From Chthoniobacterales bacterium (GTDB lineage: Bacteria > Verrucomicrobiota > Verrucomicrobiia > Chthoniobacterales > JACTMZ01), in NCBI GenBank assembly GCA_018883245.1, contig VEQL01000006.1:1-64000 (forward strand): a stretch of 64,000 nt of DNA. Reading direction: 5' to 3'. Of the stretch, positions 6,946 to 15,915 are shown piece after piece (positions within the stretch are counted from its first letter, which is position 1; every line of letters starts with the position of its first letter). The notes under the pieces were generated by a model. That model ran no database searches, was not told where the DNA came from, and was given only the letters and a program-made list of their open reading frames with translations. A program made the translations under genes and the position numbers.

Positions 6946-7431
6946 ATGAACAAAGCTGAATCAAAATTAATGCAAGAGATCAAACGCTTGCACTTGGCCC
7001 GGTATGATCTTCCAACTGACTCCGAGGCCGTCTCGCTTGCCCATTCCGACCTTTTATCCGCTCCGGACTACTTGCACTCGGCTGGTGACAAGCCCTGTAA
7101 AATGCACGCGACAGACGTGCTTCACCTTGCTGCCATTCATTCACCCAAGCTGATCAACGAAATTATTATCAGAGACTGCATCGGGGCTTTTGGGGCCTGT
7201 AATGATGCGAGCAAGATCAACACAATACGCATAATGTCGGCTCTCAGAAGGAGAGATGCCGTTAAATTCCTAGAAGAAGTGCGAGATGACAAAACACGGC
7301 CGAATGCAGTTACCGTCAAAAAGGAAAATGGGAAGCATGTTTTCGCAGCCTATCGCGACGACTCGCAGCCGGACTTGGTTGCGGACGAAGCGAGGAAGGC
7401 ACTTGAGCGTATCAATAACATTGCTGTTTGA
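6946..7431 (+). CDS. hypothetical protein (161 aa)
   Basis: Unrecognised helical protein beginning MNKAESKLMQEIKRLHLARYD. The middle (ATDVLHLAAIHSPKLINEII) and the C-terminus (PDLVADEARKALERINNIAV) are predicted helices by eye. No catalytic motif or membrane segment is seen. It precedes the PD-(D/E)XK-like gene by 48 bases on the same strand, so the pair may be cotranscribed. Confidence 0.5.
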   Translation: MNKAESKLMQEIKRLHLARYDLPTDSEAVSLAHSDLLSAPDYLHSAGDKPCKMHATDVLHLAAIHSPKLINEIIIRDCIGAFGACNDASKINTIRIMSALRRRDAVKFLEEVRDDKTRPNAVTVKKENGKHVFAAYRDDSQPDLVADEARKALERINNIAV

Positions 7432-7479
7432 GAGCGATAACCGAGGCTGCTTGGCTTGCTTTTCCGAAGAACCCCCCAA

Positions 7480-8064
7480 ATGGATAAACAAACCGTCACT
7501 AGCGCCATCGTTAATTTGTCTAAGCGCCGCCCCGTTTTTCATTCCGAAGCCGACTTGCAGCACGCATTCGCCTGGGAACTCGCTTCCACCAAAGGCGTGT
7601 CACTCAGGCTGGAAGTTCCACTCCCGGATGTGGGTGAAGTAGACCTACTTATTCCTGCGCCGGCTACCGTGATCGAGTTCAAATACAAGACGGCGGTAAG
7701 GGATATTACCATCTCTGAAGAGAATTTTGCTCTCAAGCAACATGGAGCACAACCGCTTGGCCGCTACGATGTGCTGAAAGATCTTTCGCGCGTTGAAAAA
7801 TCCAATCGTGGGGGCTTTGTGTTGTTCATCACAAGTGACGCATCCTATTGGGGTCCGTGTCGCGGCAACGGCTCGAGCTTTTCCCTCCACCAAGGGAGAG
7901 CAATTCACGGAAGGATGGCGTGGGAAAACAATAGCAACAAAAAGTCACTGGGCGCAAAACGGGTCCATCCGATAACCATCTCGGGAAGCTACATTTGTGA
8001 ATGGAACGACTACTCGCGAGAGGGAGAATTCCGCTACCTTTTGTTTAGCATCAAAAGGTTATGA
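7480..8064 (+). CDS. PD-(D/E)XK-like nuclease-fold protein (194 aa)
   Basis: An N-terminal helix with an acidic residue (HSEADLQHAFAWEL) is followed by EVPLPDVGEVDLLIPAPATV and VIEFKYKT. This is the E...D-x(n)-E-x-K arrangement of PD-(D/E)XK nuclease folds, with D around residue 52 and EFK around residues 63-65. The C-terminal half (SGSYICEWNDYS, FRYLLFSI) looks like a small beta domain. ATG 7480 is preferred over upstream in-frame codons because the sequence before it is not protein-like. The stop overlaps island repeat copy 5, and the AddB-like gene follows after 50 bases. Target and activity are unknown. Confidence 0.55.
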   Translation: MDKQTVTSAIVNLSKRRPVFHSEADLQHAFAWELASTKGVSLRLEVPLPDVGEVDLLIPAPATVIEFKYKTAVRDITISEENFALKQHGAQPLGRYDVLKDLSRVEKSNRGGFVLFITSDASYWGPCRGNGSSFSLHQGRAIHGRMAWENNSNKKSLGAKRVHPITISGSYICEWNDYSREGEFRYLLFSIKRL

Positions 8065-8090
8065 CACGATCCCGGCTCGCTTTTCCGGCC
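8060..8090 (+). repeat. island intergenic repeat, copy 5
   Basis: TATGACACGATCC plus CGGCTCGCTTTTCCGG. Its TGA is the stop codon of the PD-(D/E)XK-like gene. It lies immediately upstream of the addBA-like operon. Confidence 0.5.
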
Positions 8091-8114
8091 TGATCTGCTA
8101 GGGTCGGAATCCTC

Positions 8115-10943
8115 TTGAAGCCCGTCATTCCCCTCGACAAACCTGAATCCTTGGCCCCACAGGTCGCGGCCCATTTGCTGGCGGGTCGGACGGGAAGGCC
8201 CATCGATCTGGGGGACACGCTGGTCCTTATTCCGACCGCCGGTGCCGGCCGTGCCATCAGAAGGGAACTTTCCAAACACGGTGTCCTTTCCCCGCAATTC
8301 CGGCTTCCGATGGATGCGCTTGTTCCGAGCGGACTTGCCGTGGCTAGTCGCTTGGAGCGGGAAGCGGCATGGGTGCACCTACTCGATCCCGCCAAGCAGA
8401 AGACTTTTGCCTCCCTGATCCCGCCCGTCGTCCCTCTCGATACTCCCGACGACCGATTCGGCGTAGCGGCGCGCCTCTGCAATGTCTGCGACCAATTGGC
8501 CGAAGCGGGACTCGATCCGGCTTCGCCGTCGCTTCCCAAACAACTCACTGAAGATGCACAACGCTGGGAGGCCTTCGGCAAACTTTACGCCGAGTATCTC
8601 AAACTCTTGTCCAAACACGGATTGCGCGATCCCAACGATGTGCGCTTGGAGCAGGCCAAGAGTCCGGCGGCCACAGAAGATTTGAAGCGCGTTGTCGTGG
8701 CATGCATCCCCGACCTTGCGCCGGTCGTGGAAACATATCTGCAGTCGCTTGAGAAAAAGGGGATCGCAATCGACGTGCTCGCCTGGAGTCCGCAGGGCCA
8801 AGCAAAGCATCTCGATGCCATGGGGCGTCCCAAGAAGGAGTGGACCGAAGGAGGACTGCTGCGTGTGGAGCAAGATACGATCTTGCCGGCCAACGATCCT
8901 CCCACCGAGGCGGGATTCCTCCTCGACTACGTCGGCGCCCAGGCTGATGCAGACTTCGAAGTCTTTGCGGCCGCACCGGAATCAGCGGTGGCCCTCGCGC
9001 AAGAAATCACCTGGCGCGATGCGGAATCTTATCTGCCCGAAGGTCGAGGGTTGGCTCAGACCGAGTCGGCGGAGATTCTGCTCGGTTGGGATGCATTCGC
9101 CGCGACCCGCCGTCTTCGTGACCTGCGCGTTCTCCTGCAAAAGCCGGCTTTTCTCGCGTTCTTCGTCGCCGAAGCGGGCAAAGCGGAAAAGTTCAGGGCC
9201 AATGACGCCCTCGAGTCCTGCGATCTATTGATCGGTCAGCGGTTGTGCGAAAATATTCCGTCGGCCCGAAGTTGGCTCCAGCACGCCGAGCGTCCGAGCA
9301 ACAAAGGTGCTTTGAGAGCTTTCATTGCGCAGGAAGACCTCGTTAGGACTGCAGAGAGCCTTCTTGCGCGCAAACTCGACGGACGCGGAATGCTTTCGGC
9401 GGTCAATGAGCACCGTGGAACGGTCGAGGCGGGATCCTTCGCGGCCAAGGAATTGGCGGCGATCGCCGAAGTGACCGGGCAGTTCGACAACTCGGCACTG
9501 TTGCGGGAATTGCCGGAAGACATGCGCCGTGCTGCGGCCAAGGCCGACATTCTCCGCAAACGCATCTTTCCCCGTGCTCCAGCCGGCGCCATCGAAGTCC
9601 AGGGATGGCTCGAGGCACCATGGAGCAATGCCAAAACATTGGTCATCGCCGGTTGCCGCGAGGGAGCATTGCCATCCGGAACCTACGACGATGCCTTTCT
9701 GCCGGACGCAAAAAAAGAAGGTCTCGGTTTGACCGACCAGAAAAGGCGCCTGGCCCGCGATGCCTACCTGCTCTCCTGTATTCTCTCTTCCCGGCCCGCA
9801 TCGCAGGTGCGCCTCGGTTTTTCGCGCTTCCGCAAGCAAGGCGAGCCGAACCGTCCCTCGCGTCTGCTCTTCTCCTGCGCCGACAGCGAATTGCCGAGTC
9901 GCTCCGACTGGTTGCTCAAACCGGCGCCGCGCTCGGAGCGCAAAGACAAGAACGATGCGAGCTTCAAGCTGCACATCCCGGAACCCACGGCAGAGCAATT
10001 TCCGCCCAAATCGATTCGCGTGACCGCGTTCAAGAGTTATCTCGAGTGTCCGCTGCGCTTTTACCTCGCGCATATTCTGAAGATGCGGAAATTCGATGCC
10101 GATGCGCGGGAAATTCCCGCGACGGACTTCGGCACGGTGATGCACAAGGTCCTAGAGGATTTTGCCTTGGACAAATCCCTGGCCGGTCTGCGTGATCCGG
10201 ACGAAATCGCACGCAAGCTCTCGGAGATCCTCGATGCCGTCTCACCCGCTTACTATGGCGAAAAGCCCTCACCGGTAGTCCGGGTGCAGATCGAAAACAT
10301 GCGCGCCCGCCTCGCGGCCGCCGCCGCCACCGAGTCCATCATCCGCGACGAAGGATGGAAGACCATCGAGGCGGAGTTCAAGGTGACGATCGAAGACAAC
10401 CATCAACTCGGCGGTCTGCCGGTCACCGGAACGATCGACCGCATCGATGTGCATCCCGAAAAAGGCCTGCGCATCTTGGACTACAAAACCTATTCGCAGC
10501 CCAAGAATCCGACCAAGACACACATCGGTCCCCTGCGGGAGAGTGATCATTTGCCCGAGGCGGAGTTGGAGATACGGACGAAGAAGGGGGAACCCCGCCC
10601 GCGTTCGTGGACCGATCTGCAATTGCCGCTGTATGCTTGGTTGGCCAAACGCATCTGGCCGGAGCATGCGGCCAAGGGCATCGAGGTCGGCTACTTCCTG
10701 CTCCCGCCGGATGGAGACCTGAGCAAAGACTCGCTGGAAATCTTCCAACTCACCGACGAGATGCAGGCATCGGCGGAGAAATGCGCCGAACGCATCGCGC
10801 AACTGGTCAAAGGCGGACACTTCTGGCCCCCCGCGCCCTCCTCGCAGATCGAGTTCGATGATTTCGAAGATTGGTTCATGCAAGGGGATCCCCAGGAGAT
10901 GATCGACGAGGAGTCGGCCCACCGGCTGAACTGCAACCCGTGA
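8115..10943 (+). CDS. AddB-like helicase/nuclease subunit, PD-(D/E)XK family
   Basis: A 942-residue protein, slightly shorter than typical AddB or RexB. The N-terminus (TLVLIPTAGAGRAIRREL) has the position of a helicase motif I but lacks the GK(S/T) of a working Walker A, as expected for a subunit with a degenerate ATPase. The C-terminal RecB-type nuclease domain begins at about residue 635 (VTAFKSYLECPLRFYL, then GTVMHKVLEDF) and contains GTIDRID near 775 and the catalytic ILDYKT near 788. The full four-cysteine iron-sulfur set of Firmicutes AddB is not obvious. The stop overlaps the start of the next gene by one base (TGATG). It likely acts with that gene in double-strand-break end processing. 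TTG start. Confidence 0.8.
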   Translation: MKPVIPLDKPESLAPQVAAHLLAGRTGRPIDLGDTLVLIPTAGAGRAIRRELSKHGVLSPQFRLPMDALVPSGLAVASRLEREAAWVHLLDPAKQKTFASLIPPVVPLDTPDDRFGVAARLCNVCDQLAEAGLDPASPSLPKQLTEDAQRWEAFGKLYAEYLKLLSKHGLRDPNDVRLEQAKSPAATEDLKRVVVACIPDLAPVVETYLQSLEKKGIAIDVLAWSPQGQAKHLDAMGRPKKEWTEGGLLRVEQDTILPANDPPTEAGFLLDYVGAQADADFEVFAAAPESAVALAQEITWRDAESYLPEGRGLAQTESAEILLGWDAFAATRRLRDLRVLLQKPAFLAFFVAEAGKAEKFRANDALESCDLLIGQRLCENIPSARSWLQHAERPSNKGALRAFIAQEDLVRTAESLLARKLDGRGMLSAVNEHRGTVEAGSFAAKELAAIAEVTGQFDNSALLRELPEDMRRAAAKADILRKRIFPRAPAGAIEVQGWLEAPWSNAKTLVIAGCREGALPSGTYDDAFLPDAKKEGLGLTDQKRRLARDAYLLSCILSSRPASQVRLGFSRFRKQGEPNRPSRLLFSCADSELPSRSDWLLKPAPRSERKDKNDASFKLHIPEPTAEQFPPKSIRVTAFKSYLECPLRFYLAHILKMRKFDADAREIPATDFGTVMHKVLEDFALDKSLAGLRDPDEIARKLSEILDAVSPAYYGEKPSPVVRVQIENMRARLAAAAATESIIRDEGWKTIEAEFKVTIEDNHQLGGLPVTGTIDRIDVHPEKGLRILDYKTYSQPKNPTKTHIGPLRESDHLPEAELEIRTKKGEPRPRSWTDLQLPLYAWLAKRIWPEHAAKGIEVGYFLLPPDGDLSKDSLEIFQLTDEMQASAEKCAERIAQLVKGGHFWPPAPSSQIEFDDFEDWFMQGDPQEMIDEESAHRLNCNP

Positions 10944-13900
10944 TGAACGGACGCGCCAACAACTTCGAGCGCAATCTGCTGATCGTCGCCAATGCTGGCA
11001 GCGGCAAGACGCACTGCCTTGTCACCCGTTGTATCCAGTTGCTTCAGCGGGATGCCAAGCCCGAGGAAATCCTCGCGCTCACCTTCACCAGGGCCGCGGC
11101 CGCCGAGTTCCTGCAGAAACTTTTCGAGCGTCTGTCCAAAGCCGCCACGGATCCCGTGGAACTGAAAAATTTACAGGACCAGATCGGCAAGGACTGCCGA
11201 CCGATCGACGCCGATGGTTGCACCAAATTGCTGCGCGCTCTGGTCGACGCTTTGCCCCGGCTCTCCATGGGAACGCTCGACCAATACTTCGGACGCATTG
11301 TGCGCGCCTTCCCCTTCGAGTTGGGATTGTCCAAGGAAGTGGAGTTGCTCGACGATGCCGACAAGGAGGAGTTGCAACGACGGACGCTCGAGCGGCTGTT
11401 TGCCGAAGCAACGGAGAAAAGGGGACTCGAGGAACTCATCGAGACACTGCGCCAGCAGAGCCGGAACCGCGCCGAGCAGTCGGCCCTCAAGTCTGTTTCC
11501 CGCGCAGCATCCTCTTTGCACGAGAAATTCATTGAGACGCCCGGAGACAGGCCGTGGGGCAAAGAAGACATCATCTGGCCGGGAGGCAGCGCGATTCTCA
11601 ATGCGGATGATGTCAAAACGGCGGCGGACAAGTTTCGCAGCGCGGCATTCGCGCAATCGGATCCGAAACTCGACGAAAAAGCGAAAAGCACCATCGAGGG
11701 CTGGCTTGAACTTGCCGTGGCGCACCATCCGCCGCGCCGCATCAGCGGCCCGCTTGCCGCCTTTGTCAAAAAGCTGACCGATGCAGGACGCGGCACCGGA
11801 CAATCCAACGAGCCCTACATCGCCATCGGGCGCACCAAGTTGTTTCTGCGCCCTCCGATGCTGGCGGCGCGGGACAATCTTTTCAACGCGATCGCCAAAC
11901 TCGAGTTGCTGAGCAAACTCGGATCCTCCCGGGCGCTCTACGCTCTGCTCAAAGACTACGAGGAGATTTACAAGAGGACCGTGCGCCTCGCCGGCCAATT
12001 GACCTTCACCGATCTGGCCACGCTCCTGGCCATCCATCAAAAGAAGATCGACCACAAGCACATCGAGTATCGGTTGGATGGCCGTTACAACCACTGGCTG
12101 CTCGACGAGTTCCAGGACACCAGCCGCCTGCAGTGGCGCATCATGGAACCCCTGGCCGACGAGGTGGTTTGCGGTGACGAAGGCCGCAGCTTTTTCTACG
12201 TGGGAGACACCAAGCAGGCCATTTACGGATGGCGCGGCGGGGACTTCGAGTTGTTCGGGCAGGTGCACGACAACTTCCGGACCAAGAGGGGCGTGGAGAT
12301 CGCACAAGACAGGCTCCACGAGTCCTGGCGCTCCGACGGAAACATCGTCGAGGTGATCAATGCGGTCTTTGCTCCGTCTTGTCTGGATGGCGCGGCGGAT
12401 TTTGATTTACCGGCGGAAACGGTGGCCAACTGGCGCAAGGCATGGGTCGACCATCAGCCGCGCCTGAATCGGATCGGCAAGGGCTTCGCGCAGTTCAAGA
12501 CTTTGGCGGTCGACAAGGACGATGGCGACGATGCCAGCCAGGAAGCGTTGGATAAGGCGGTGCTTGATACCATCCGCGAGGTCGATCCGATCGGTCGCGG
12601 AATCAATTGCGCGATCATCGTGCGCACCCGCGCCGCACTCGATCACTATGTCGCTTTGCTGCGGGGGCAGAGACAGCCCATTCCCGTCGCCGCCCAAGGG
12701 CGTGTGAATCCCTGTCTCAAGTCGCCCGAGGGATTGGCTTTGTTTGCCCTGGTCAAATTCCTTGCCTCGCCGATCGACATCATCGCCAAGGAACAGTTTC
12801 TGGCTTCGCCGCTGGGTTTTCTCGCCGCGAACGATGCGGAATCCTTTCACTACACCGCTTCGGCACGGATCGCAGAATCCGGTTTGACGGCAACATTGTC
12901 CGGCTGGGTGCGCGTGGTCGTCCGCAAATCGCTGATCGATGCGACGAAAGTCGAGGCCTTCATCGAGGCGGCCTCCGATTACGAGGCGCAAAAGAAACCC
13001 GGCGAGGATTTGCGGGCTTTCATCGAGTTCGTCGACCACCGCATCGAGCAGGAAACCGAAACACCCGGTGTCGTGCGCGTGATGACCATCCACTTCTCCA
13101 AGGGTCTGGGCATGGACATGGTGATTCTGCCCGAACTCGGTGGAAAGGGCCTGTCGGATCTGCGCGACACGAGCGGAATTTCCGTGCACCGCGACTCGGA
13201 GGGCGGAGTCGAGTGGGGAATGTCGCTACCCTCCAAGGATATCTGCGCCGCCGATAAGACGCTTGATTCAGTGCGCGAACATCTGAGGGCACGGCAGACC
13301 TATGAGAATCTCTGCCTGCTCTACGTTGCCATGACGCGGGCCAAGCACGCTCTCTACTGCCTGCGGGCGCCGACCAAGGATTTCAAAAATGCCGGTCGTT
13401 GGTTGCAGGACTTTTTCCCGCAAGGCCAAGGAGAAGATCCCGACAACCGCTCCTTGGGCGATGGCAAGTGGTTCGAGGCCTTCCAACGCAAGGATGCAAC
13501 GGCGCCTGACATCAAAGGCACGAAACTCAAACAGGACAGCAGGGAAACGCGGGAGAGTTCGCCTTCATCACATGAGGGCGAGGACATCCCGGCCGGCCTG
13601 ATCCTCGGCGGCGGCGCGGCGCGGCATCTCGGCACCGAAGTGCACGAGCTGCTTGCGCAGGTCGAATGGCTTGGCGAGGAACCCGACTTCGCCGGCGCGA
13701 CACCGGAAGCAACCAAACTCGTGCGTGAATTTCTCGGGAGCGACCGCGCAACTGTCCTGAAAAAGCCCGAAGGAAAAGTTTTGCTCTGGCGCGAAAGAGC
13801 CTTCGACGTGGAGATCCATGGACGACCGCTGAGCGGCATCTTCGATCGCGTCCATATCGAGCTGGGTTCAGATGACCAACCGACCGAGGCGCGGATCTAT

Positions 13901-14044
13901 GACTTCAAGACCGACAAAGGCCCCGTCGATCTTCGGGCCAAATACAAAGACCAGCTGGATTCCTACATCGAAGCAGCTGCTCTGCTCCTCGGGATTTCCA
14001 AGGAAAAGATTGAAGCCGAACCTGTTGCCGTCCGGGCTATCTGA
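10943..14044 (+). CDS. addA: AddA-like UvrD/Rep-family helicase with RecB nuclease domain
   Basis: A 1033-residue superfamily 1A helicase. Walker A is ANAGSGKTHC near residue 16, motif Ia is LTFTRAAAAEF, motif II is LLDEFQD near 388 and motif III is VGDTKQAIYGWRGG. Motif V appears as MTIHFSKGLGMDMV and motif VI as LYVAMTRAKHAL near 797. A C-terminal RecB-type nuclease domain has GIFDRV and YDFKTDKG near 987. Together with the AddB-like partner this forms a two-nuclease helicase complex for processing DNA ends before RecA loading. ATG 10943 was chosen because it overlaps the upstream stop and gives a normal N-terminus. The Phe and Gly-Met in motif V (usually TIHKSKGLEF) are unusual. Confidence 0.85.
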   Translation: MNGRANNFERNLLIVANAGSGKTHCLVTRCIQLLQRDAKPEEILALTFTRAAAAEFLQKLFERLSKAATDPVELKNLQDQIGKDCRPIDADGCTKLLRALVDALPRLSMGTLDQYFGRIVRAFPFELGLSKEVELLDDADKEELQRRTLERLFAEATEKRGLEELIETLRQQSRNRAEQSALKSVSRAASSLHEKFIETPGDRPWGKEDIIWPGGSAILNADDVKTAADKFRSAAFAQSDPKLDEKAKSTIEGWLELAVAHHPPRRISGPLAAFVKKLTDAGRGTGQSNEPYIAIGRTKLFLRPPMLAARDNLFNAIAKLELLSKLGSSRALYALLKDYEEIYKRTVRLAGQLTFTDLATLLAIHQKKIDHKHIEYRLDGRYNHWLLDEFQDTSRLQWRIMEPLADEVVCGDEGRSFFYVGDTKQAIYGWRGGDFELFGQVHDNFRTKRGVEIAQDRLHESWRSDGNIVEVINAVFAPSCLDGAADFDLPAETVANWRKAWVDHQPRLNRIGKGFAQFKTLAVDKDDGDDASQEALDKAVLDTIREVDPIGRGINCAIIVRTRAALDHYVALLRGQRQPIPVAAQGRVNPCLKSPEGLALFALVKFLASPIDIIAKEQFLASPLGFLAANDAESFHYTASARIAESGLTATLSGWVRVVVRKSLIDATKVEAFIEAASDYEAQKKPGEDLRAFIEFVDHRIEQETETPGVVRVMTIHFSKGLGMDMVILPELGGKGLSDLRDTSGISVHRDSEGGVEWGMSLPSKDICAADKTLDSVREHLRARQTYENLCLLYVAMTRAKHALYCLRAPTKDFKNAGRWLQDFFPQGQGEDPDNRSLGDGKWFEAFQRKDATAPDIKGTKLKQDSRETRESSPSSHEGEDIPAGLILGGGAARHLGTEVHELLAQVEWLGEEPDFAGATPEATKLVREFLGSDRATVLKKPEGKVLLWRERAFDVEIHGRPLSGIFDRVHIELGSDDQPTEARIYDFKTDKGPVDLRAKYKDQLDSYIEAAALLLGISKEKIEAEPVAVRAI

Positions 14045-14052
14045 AGTCCTTT

Positions 14053-14080
14053 TATGAAACGTTTGAGGCTCGTCATGAGC
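14053..14080 (+). repeat. possible weak copy of the island repeat with a hairpin
   Basis: TATGAAACGTTTG plus AGGCTCG resembles the island repeat but is the least similar copy. It runs into a GGCTC/GAGCC hairpin (about 14067-14081) between the convergent addA-like gene and the gene at 14106, where it could act as a terminator. No T-run follows. Confidence 0.3.
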
Positions 14081-14105
14081 CGTGCGTGTAAATTGAGGCT
14101 GCTTT

Positions 14106-14885
14106 TCAGGTCAAGTCAGCGGTAAAAACCAACGTCACAACGGAAAGATCTTTTTTGTGACTTCCGAAGGTTGTCGCACTGCAAGCGTAACAGTCCGAGG
14201 CATCTAGGAGATGGTCGGCCAGAGATTGTCCTTTTAGACCCTCGCCGAGAAAGTGTTCGCAGGCGAGTTCGACTTTCACTTTCCCCTCAACGAATTTAGC
14301 CGACATGGACAAAAAGCCAAATGAGAGCGCGTCAAGACTATATCGAATATCATCGAAACTCGTGTTCCCTGCAAGTGGCTCGATGTAGCCATCGTCATCG
14401 AAAGGCCATGCGGCTGCAGACTCAGTTGCAGCTGCGCCCGAAAGAACTTGCTCCCGCACGCGCCAAGGCTCCTCGGCAAGCGAATACTCCACATAGTGCA
14501 CCAAAAAGACGTCTGAGTATGGGAGTCGTAAGCTGGGCTCTCTAAAATTCTGCCGCACGACTTCAAAGGCTTGCCGCTTTCCAGCAAGCGCAAGGCGTGT
14601 CAACAACGTGAAATTGCAAATGTCCGTGCCCGCAAGCCAACTATCATCGTCGCTTCCGAACAAGTCTCCTCCAGGAGCAACGATGCTGAGCGATTGGGCG
14701 ATGTCATCCCCAAAATTATACTCTGACATATCGCATGGTTCATTTAGAAGCCCAACCAGTCGCTCGTCGCTTATGATCACCGGAAAGCCCGAGGCGAGTG
14801 TGCCCCGTAGCGTTTCCGCGAGCAGGTGTCCCGAATTGTAGCTCGGGATAATGACGCCGCGCAGGGCGTCCGCCTTCGGCCTCAT
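14106..14885 (-). CDS. hypothetical protein (259 aa)
   Basis: Unrecognised soluble protein starting MRPKADALRGVIIPSYNSGH. It contains FPVIISDERLVGLLNEP, an acidic PFDDDGYIEPL stretch and a C-terminal segment with CYAC. No transmembrane helix or known catalytic motif is seen. Its start overlaps the stop of the upstream transporter gene by 4 bases, so the two are probably translated from one message. It is the last leftward gene before the accessory region, and its codon use is less GC-rich than that of the transporter. Confidence 0.6.
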   Translation of the reverse strand: MRPKADALRGVIIPSYNSGHLLAETLRGTLASGFPVIISDERLVGLLNEPCDMSEYNFGDDIAQSLSIVAPGGDLFGSDDDSWLAGTDICNFTLLTRLALAGKRQAFEVVRQNFREPSLRLPYSDVFLVHYVEYSLAEEPWRVREQVLSGAAATESAAAWPFDDDGYIEPLAGNTSFDDIRYSLDALSFGFLSMSAKFVEGKVKVELACEHFLGEGLKGQSLADHLLDASDCYACSATTFGSHKKDLSVVTLVFTADLT

Positions 14886-15850
14886 GGGCCGGCGTCAGTG
14901 TCGCCAGCCTTGAGGGAGCCGCGCCATCGCCACCAACCGGCGAGCATGCTGCCCATGACCGAGTGGCAGACGCTGGACATCGCCGAAGGAACGGCGGTAA
15001 GCGGCTCCGCTGCGAACCGTGTCTTTGCCAGAACCGCCCCCAATCCCGAGTTCTGCATTCCCACCTCGATCGAGACGGTGCGTGCGATCGCGCGGTCGTA
15101 GCGGAAGATTCTGGCTGCGGCGTAGCCGAGGGCGAATCCCCCCGCGTGAAGAAGGCCTACGGCGAGCAAAATCCGCGATCCGTGCTCGATAATGGCCTGC
15201 GCATTCTGGCCCACGATGCTCCCCACGATGAGGCTTATGACAATGACCGAAAGCAGGGGGCCGGCGGGCAGAATGACGGACGTCAGCCGCGGTGCCTTGT
15301 GGTGCAAGAGCAAGCCGAGCAGCAAGGGAGCCAGGACGACCTGCGCGGTGGTGAGAAAAATCCCCGTCGCATCCACCGGGACATAGGCGCCGGCCAGCAA
15401 GCCGGTGAGCACGGGTGTCATGATCACGGCGGCGAAGGTCGAGCACATGGTCATGATGACGGAAAGCGCGACATTCGCGCGGGCGAGGTAAGTGACGACA
15501 TTGGATGCCGTGCCGCCGGGGCAGCAGGCGACGAGGATGAGTCCGACTGCGAAGGGCGCCGGCAGTGCGAGTGCCTTGGCCACGGCCCAACCGAGAAACG
15601 GCATGATGCTGTATTGCGCGGCGAAACCCAACGCGACGGCACGCGGCATGCGGAGAACGGCGGTGAAATCCGCGAGATCCAGTGTGATGCCCATGCCGAG
15701 CATGACGACGGCGAGTCCCCAGACGATCCATGGTCCGCTGAACCAGGCGAAGACGCGGGGCTCCCATAGGGCAATCAGAGCCGCCGCCAGCACCCATGCG
15801 GGAAACCAGTCGGCGATGGCGAGCAACTTTGTGCGCATCAAGGGCGCCAT
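14882..15850 (-). CDS. bile acid:sodium symporter (BASS) family transporter
   Basis: Inner-membrane protein of about 322 residues with nine to ten hydrophobic helices. The family signature region is visible as LILVACCPGGTASNVVTYLARANVALSV split over the fourth and fifth helices. SIEVGMQNSGLGAVLA matches the second conserved crossover region. BASS members import organic anions such as bile acids, pantoate or keto acids with sodium; the substrate here is unknown. ATG 15850 was chosen because an AAAAGGG stretch lies just upstream; ATG 15838 is an alternative. It is divergent from the UPF0173 gene. Confidence 0.85.
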   Translation of the reverse strand: MAPLMRTKLLAIADWFPAWVLAAALIALWEPRVFAWFSGPWIVWGLAVVMLGMGITLDLADFTAVLRMPRAVALGFAAQYSIMPFLGWAVAKALALPAPFAVGLILVACCPGGTASNVVTYLARANVALSVIMTMCSTFAAVIMTPVLTGLLAGAYVPVDATGIFLTTAQVVLAPLLLGLLLHHKAPRLTSVILPAGPLLSVIVISLIVGSIVGQNAQAIIEHGSRILLAVGLLHAGGFALGYAAARIFRYDRAIARTVSIEVGMQNSGLGAVLAKTRFAAEPLTAVPSAMSSVCHSVMGSMLAGWWRWRGSLKAGDTDAGP

Positions 15851-15915
15851 TCGCCCTTTTCCGAGCCGGTTTGACAATGAAAAACGGAAAGGTTTACCTC
15901 GGGGCAGCAAGCGCC

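Noticed and set aside
3289-8090. Integron gene-cassette array with attC sites
   Set aside because: The gene-plus-repeat layout fits, but I could not find paired RYYYAAC and GTTRRRY core sites with intervening palindromic arms, and no integron integrase is in the window. GTTAGAG at 5155 and GTTGGGA at 6082 are near-misses only.
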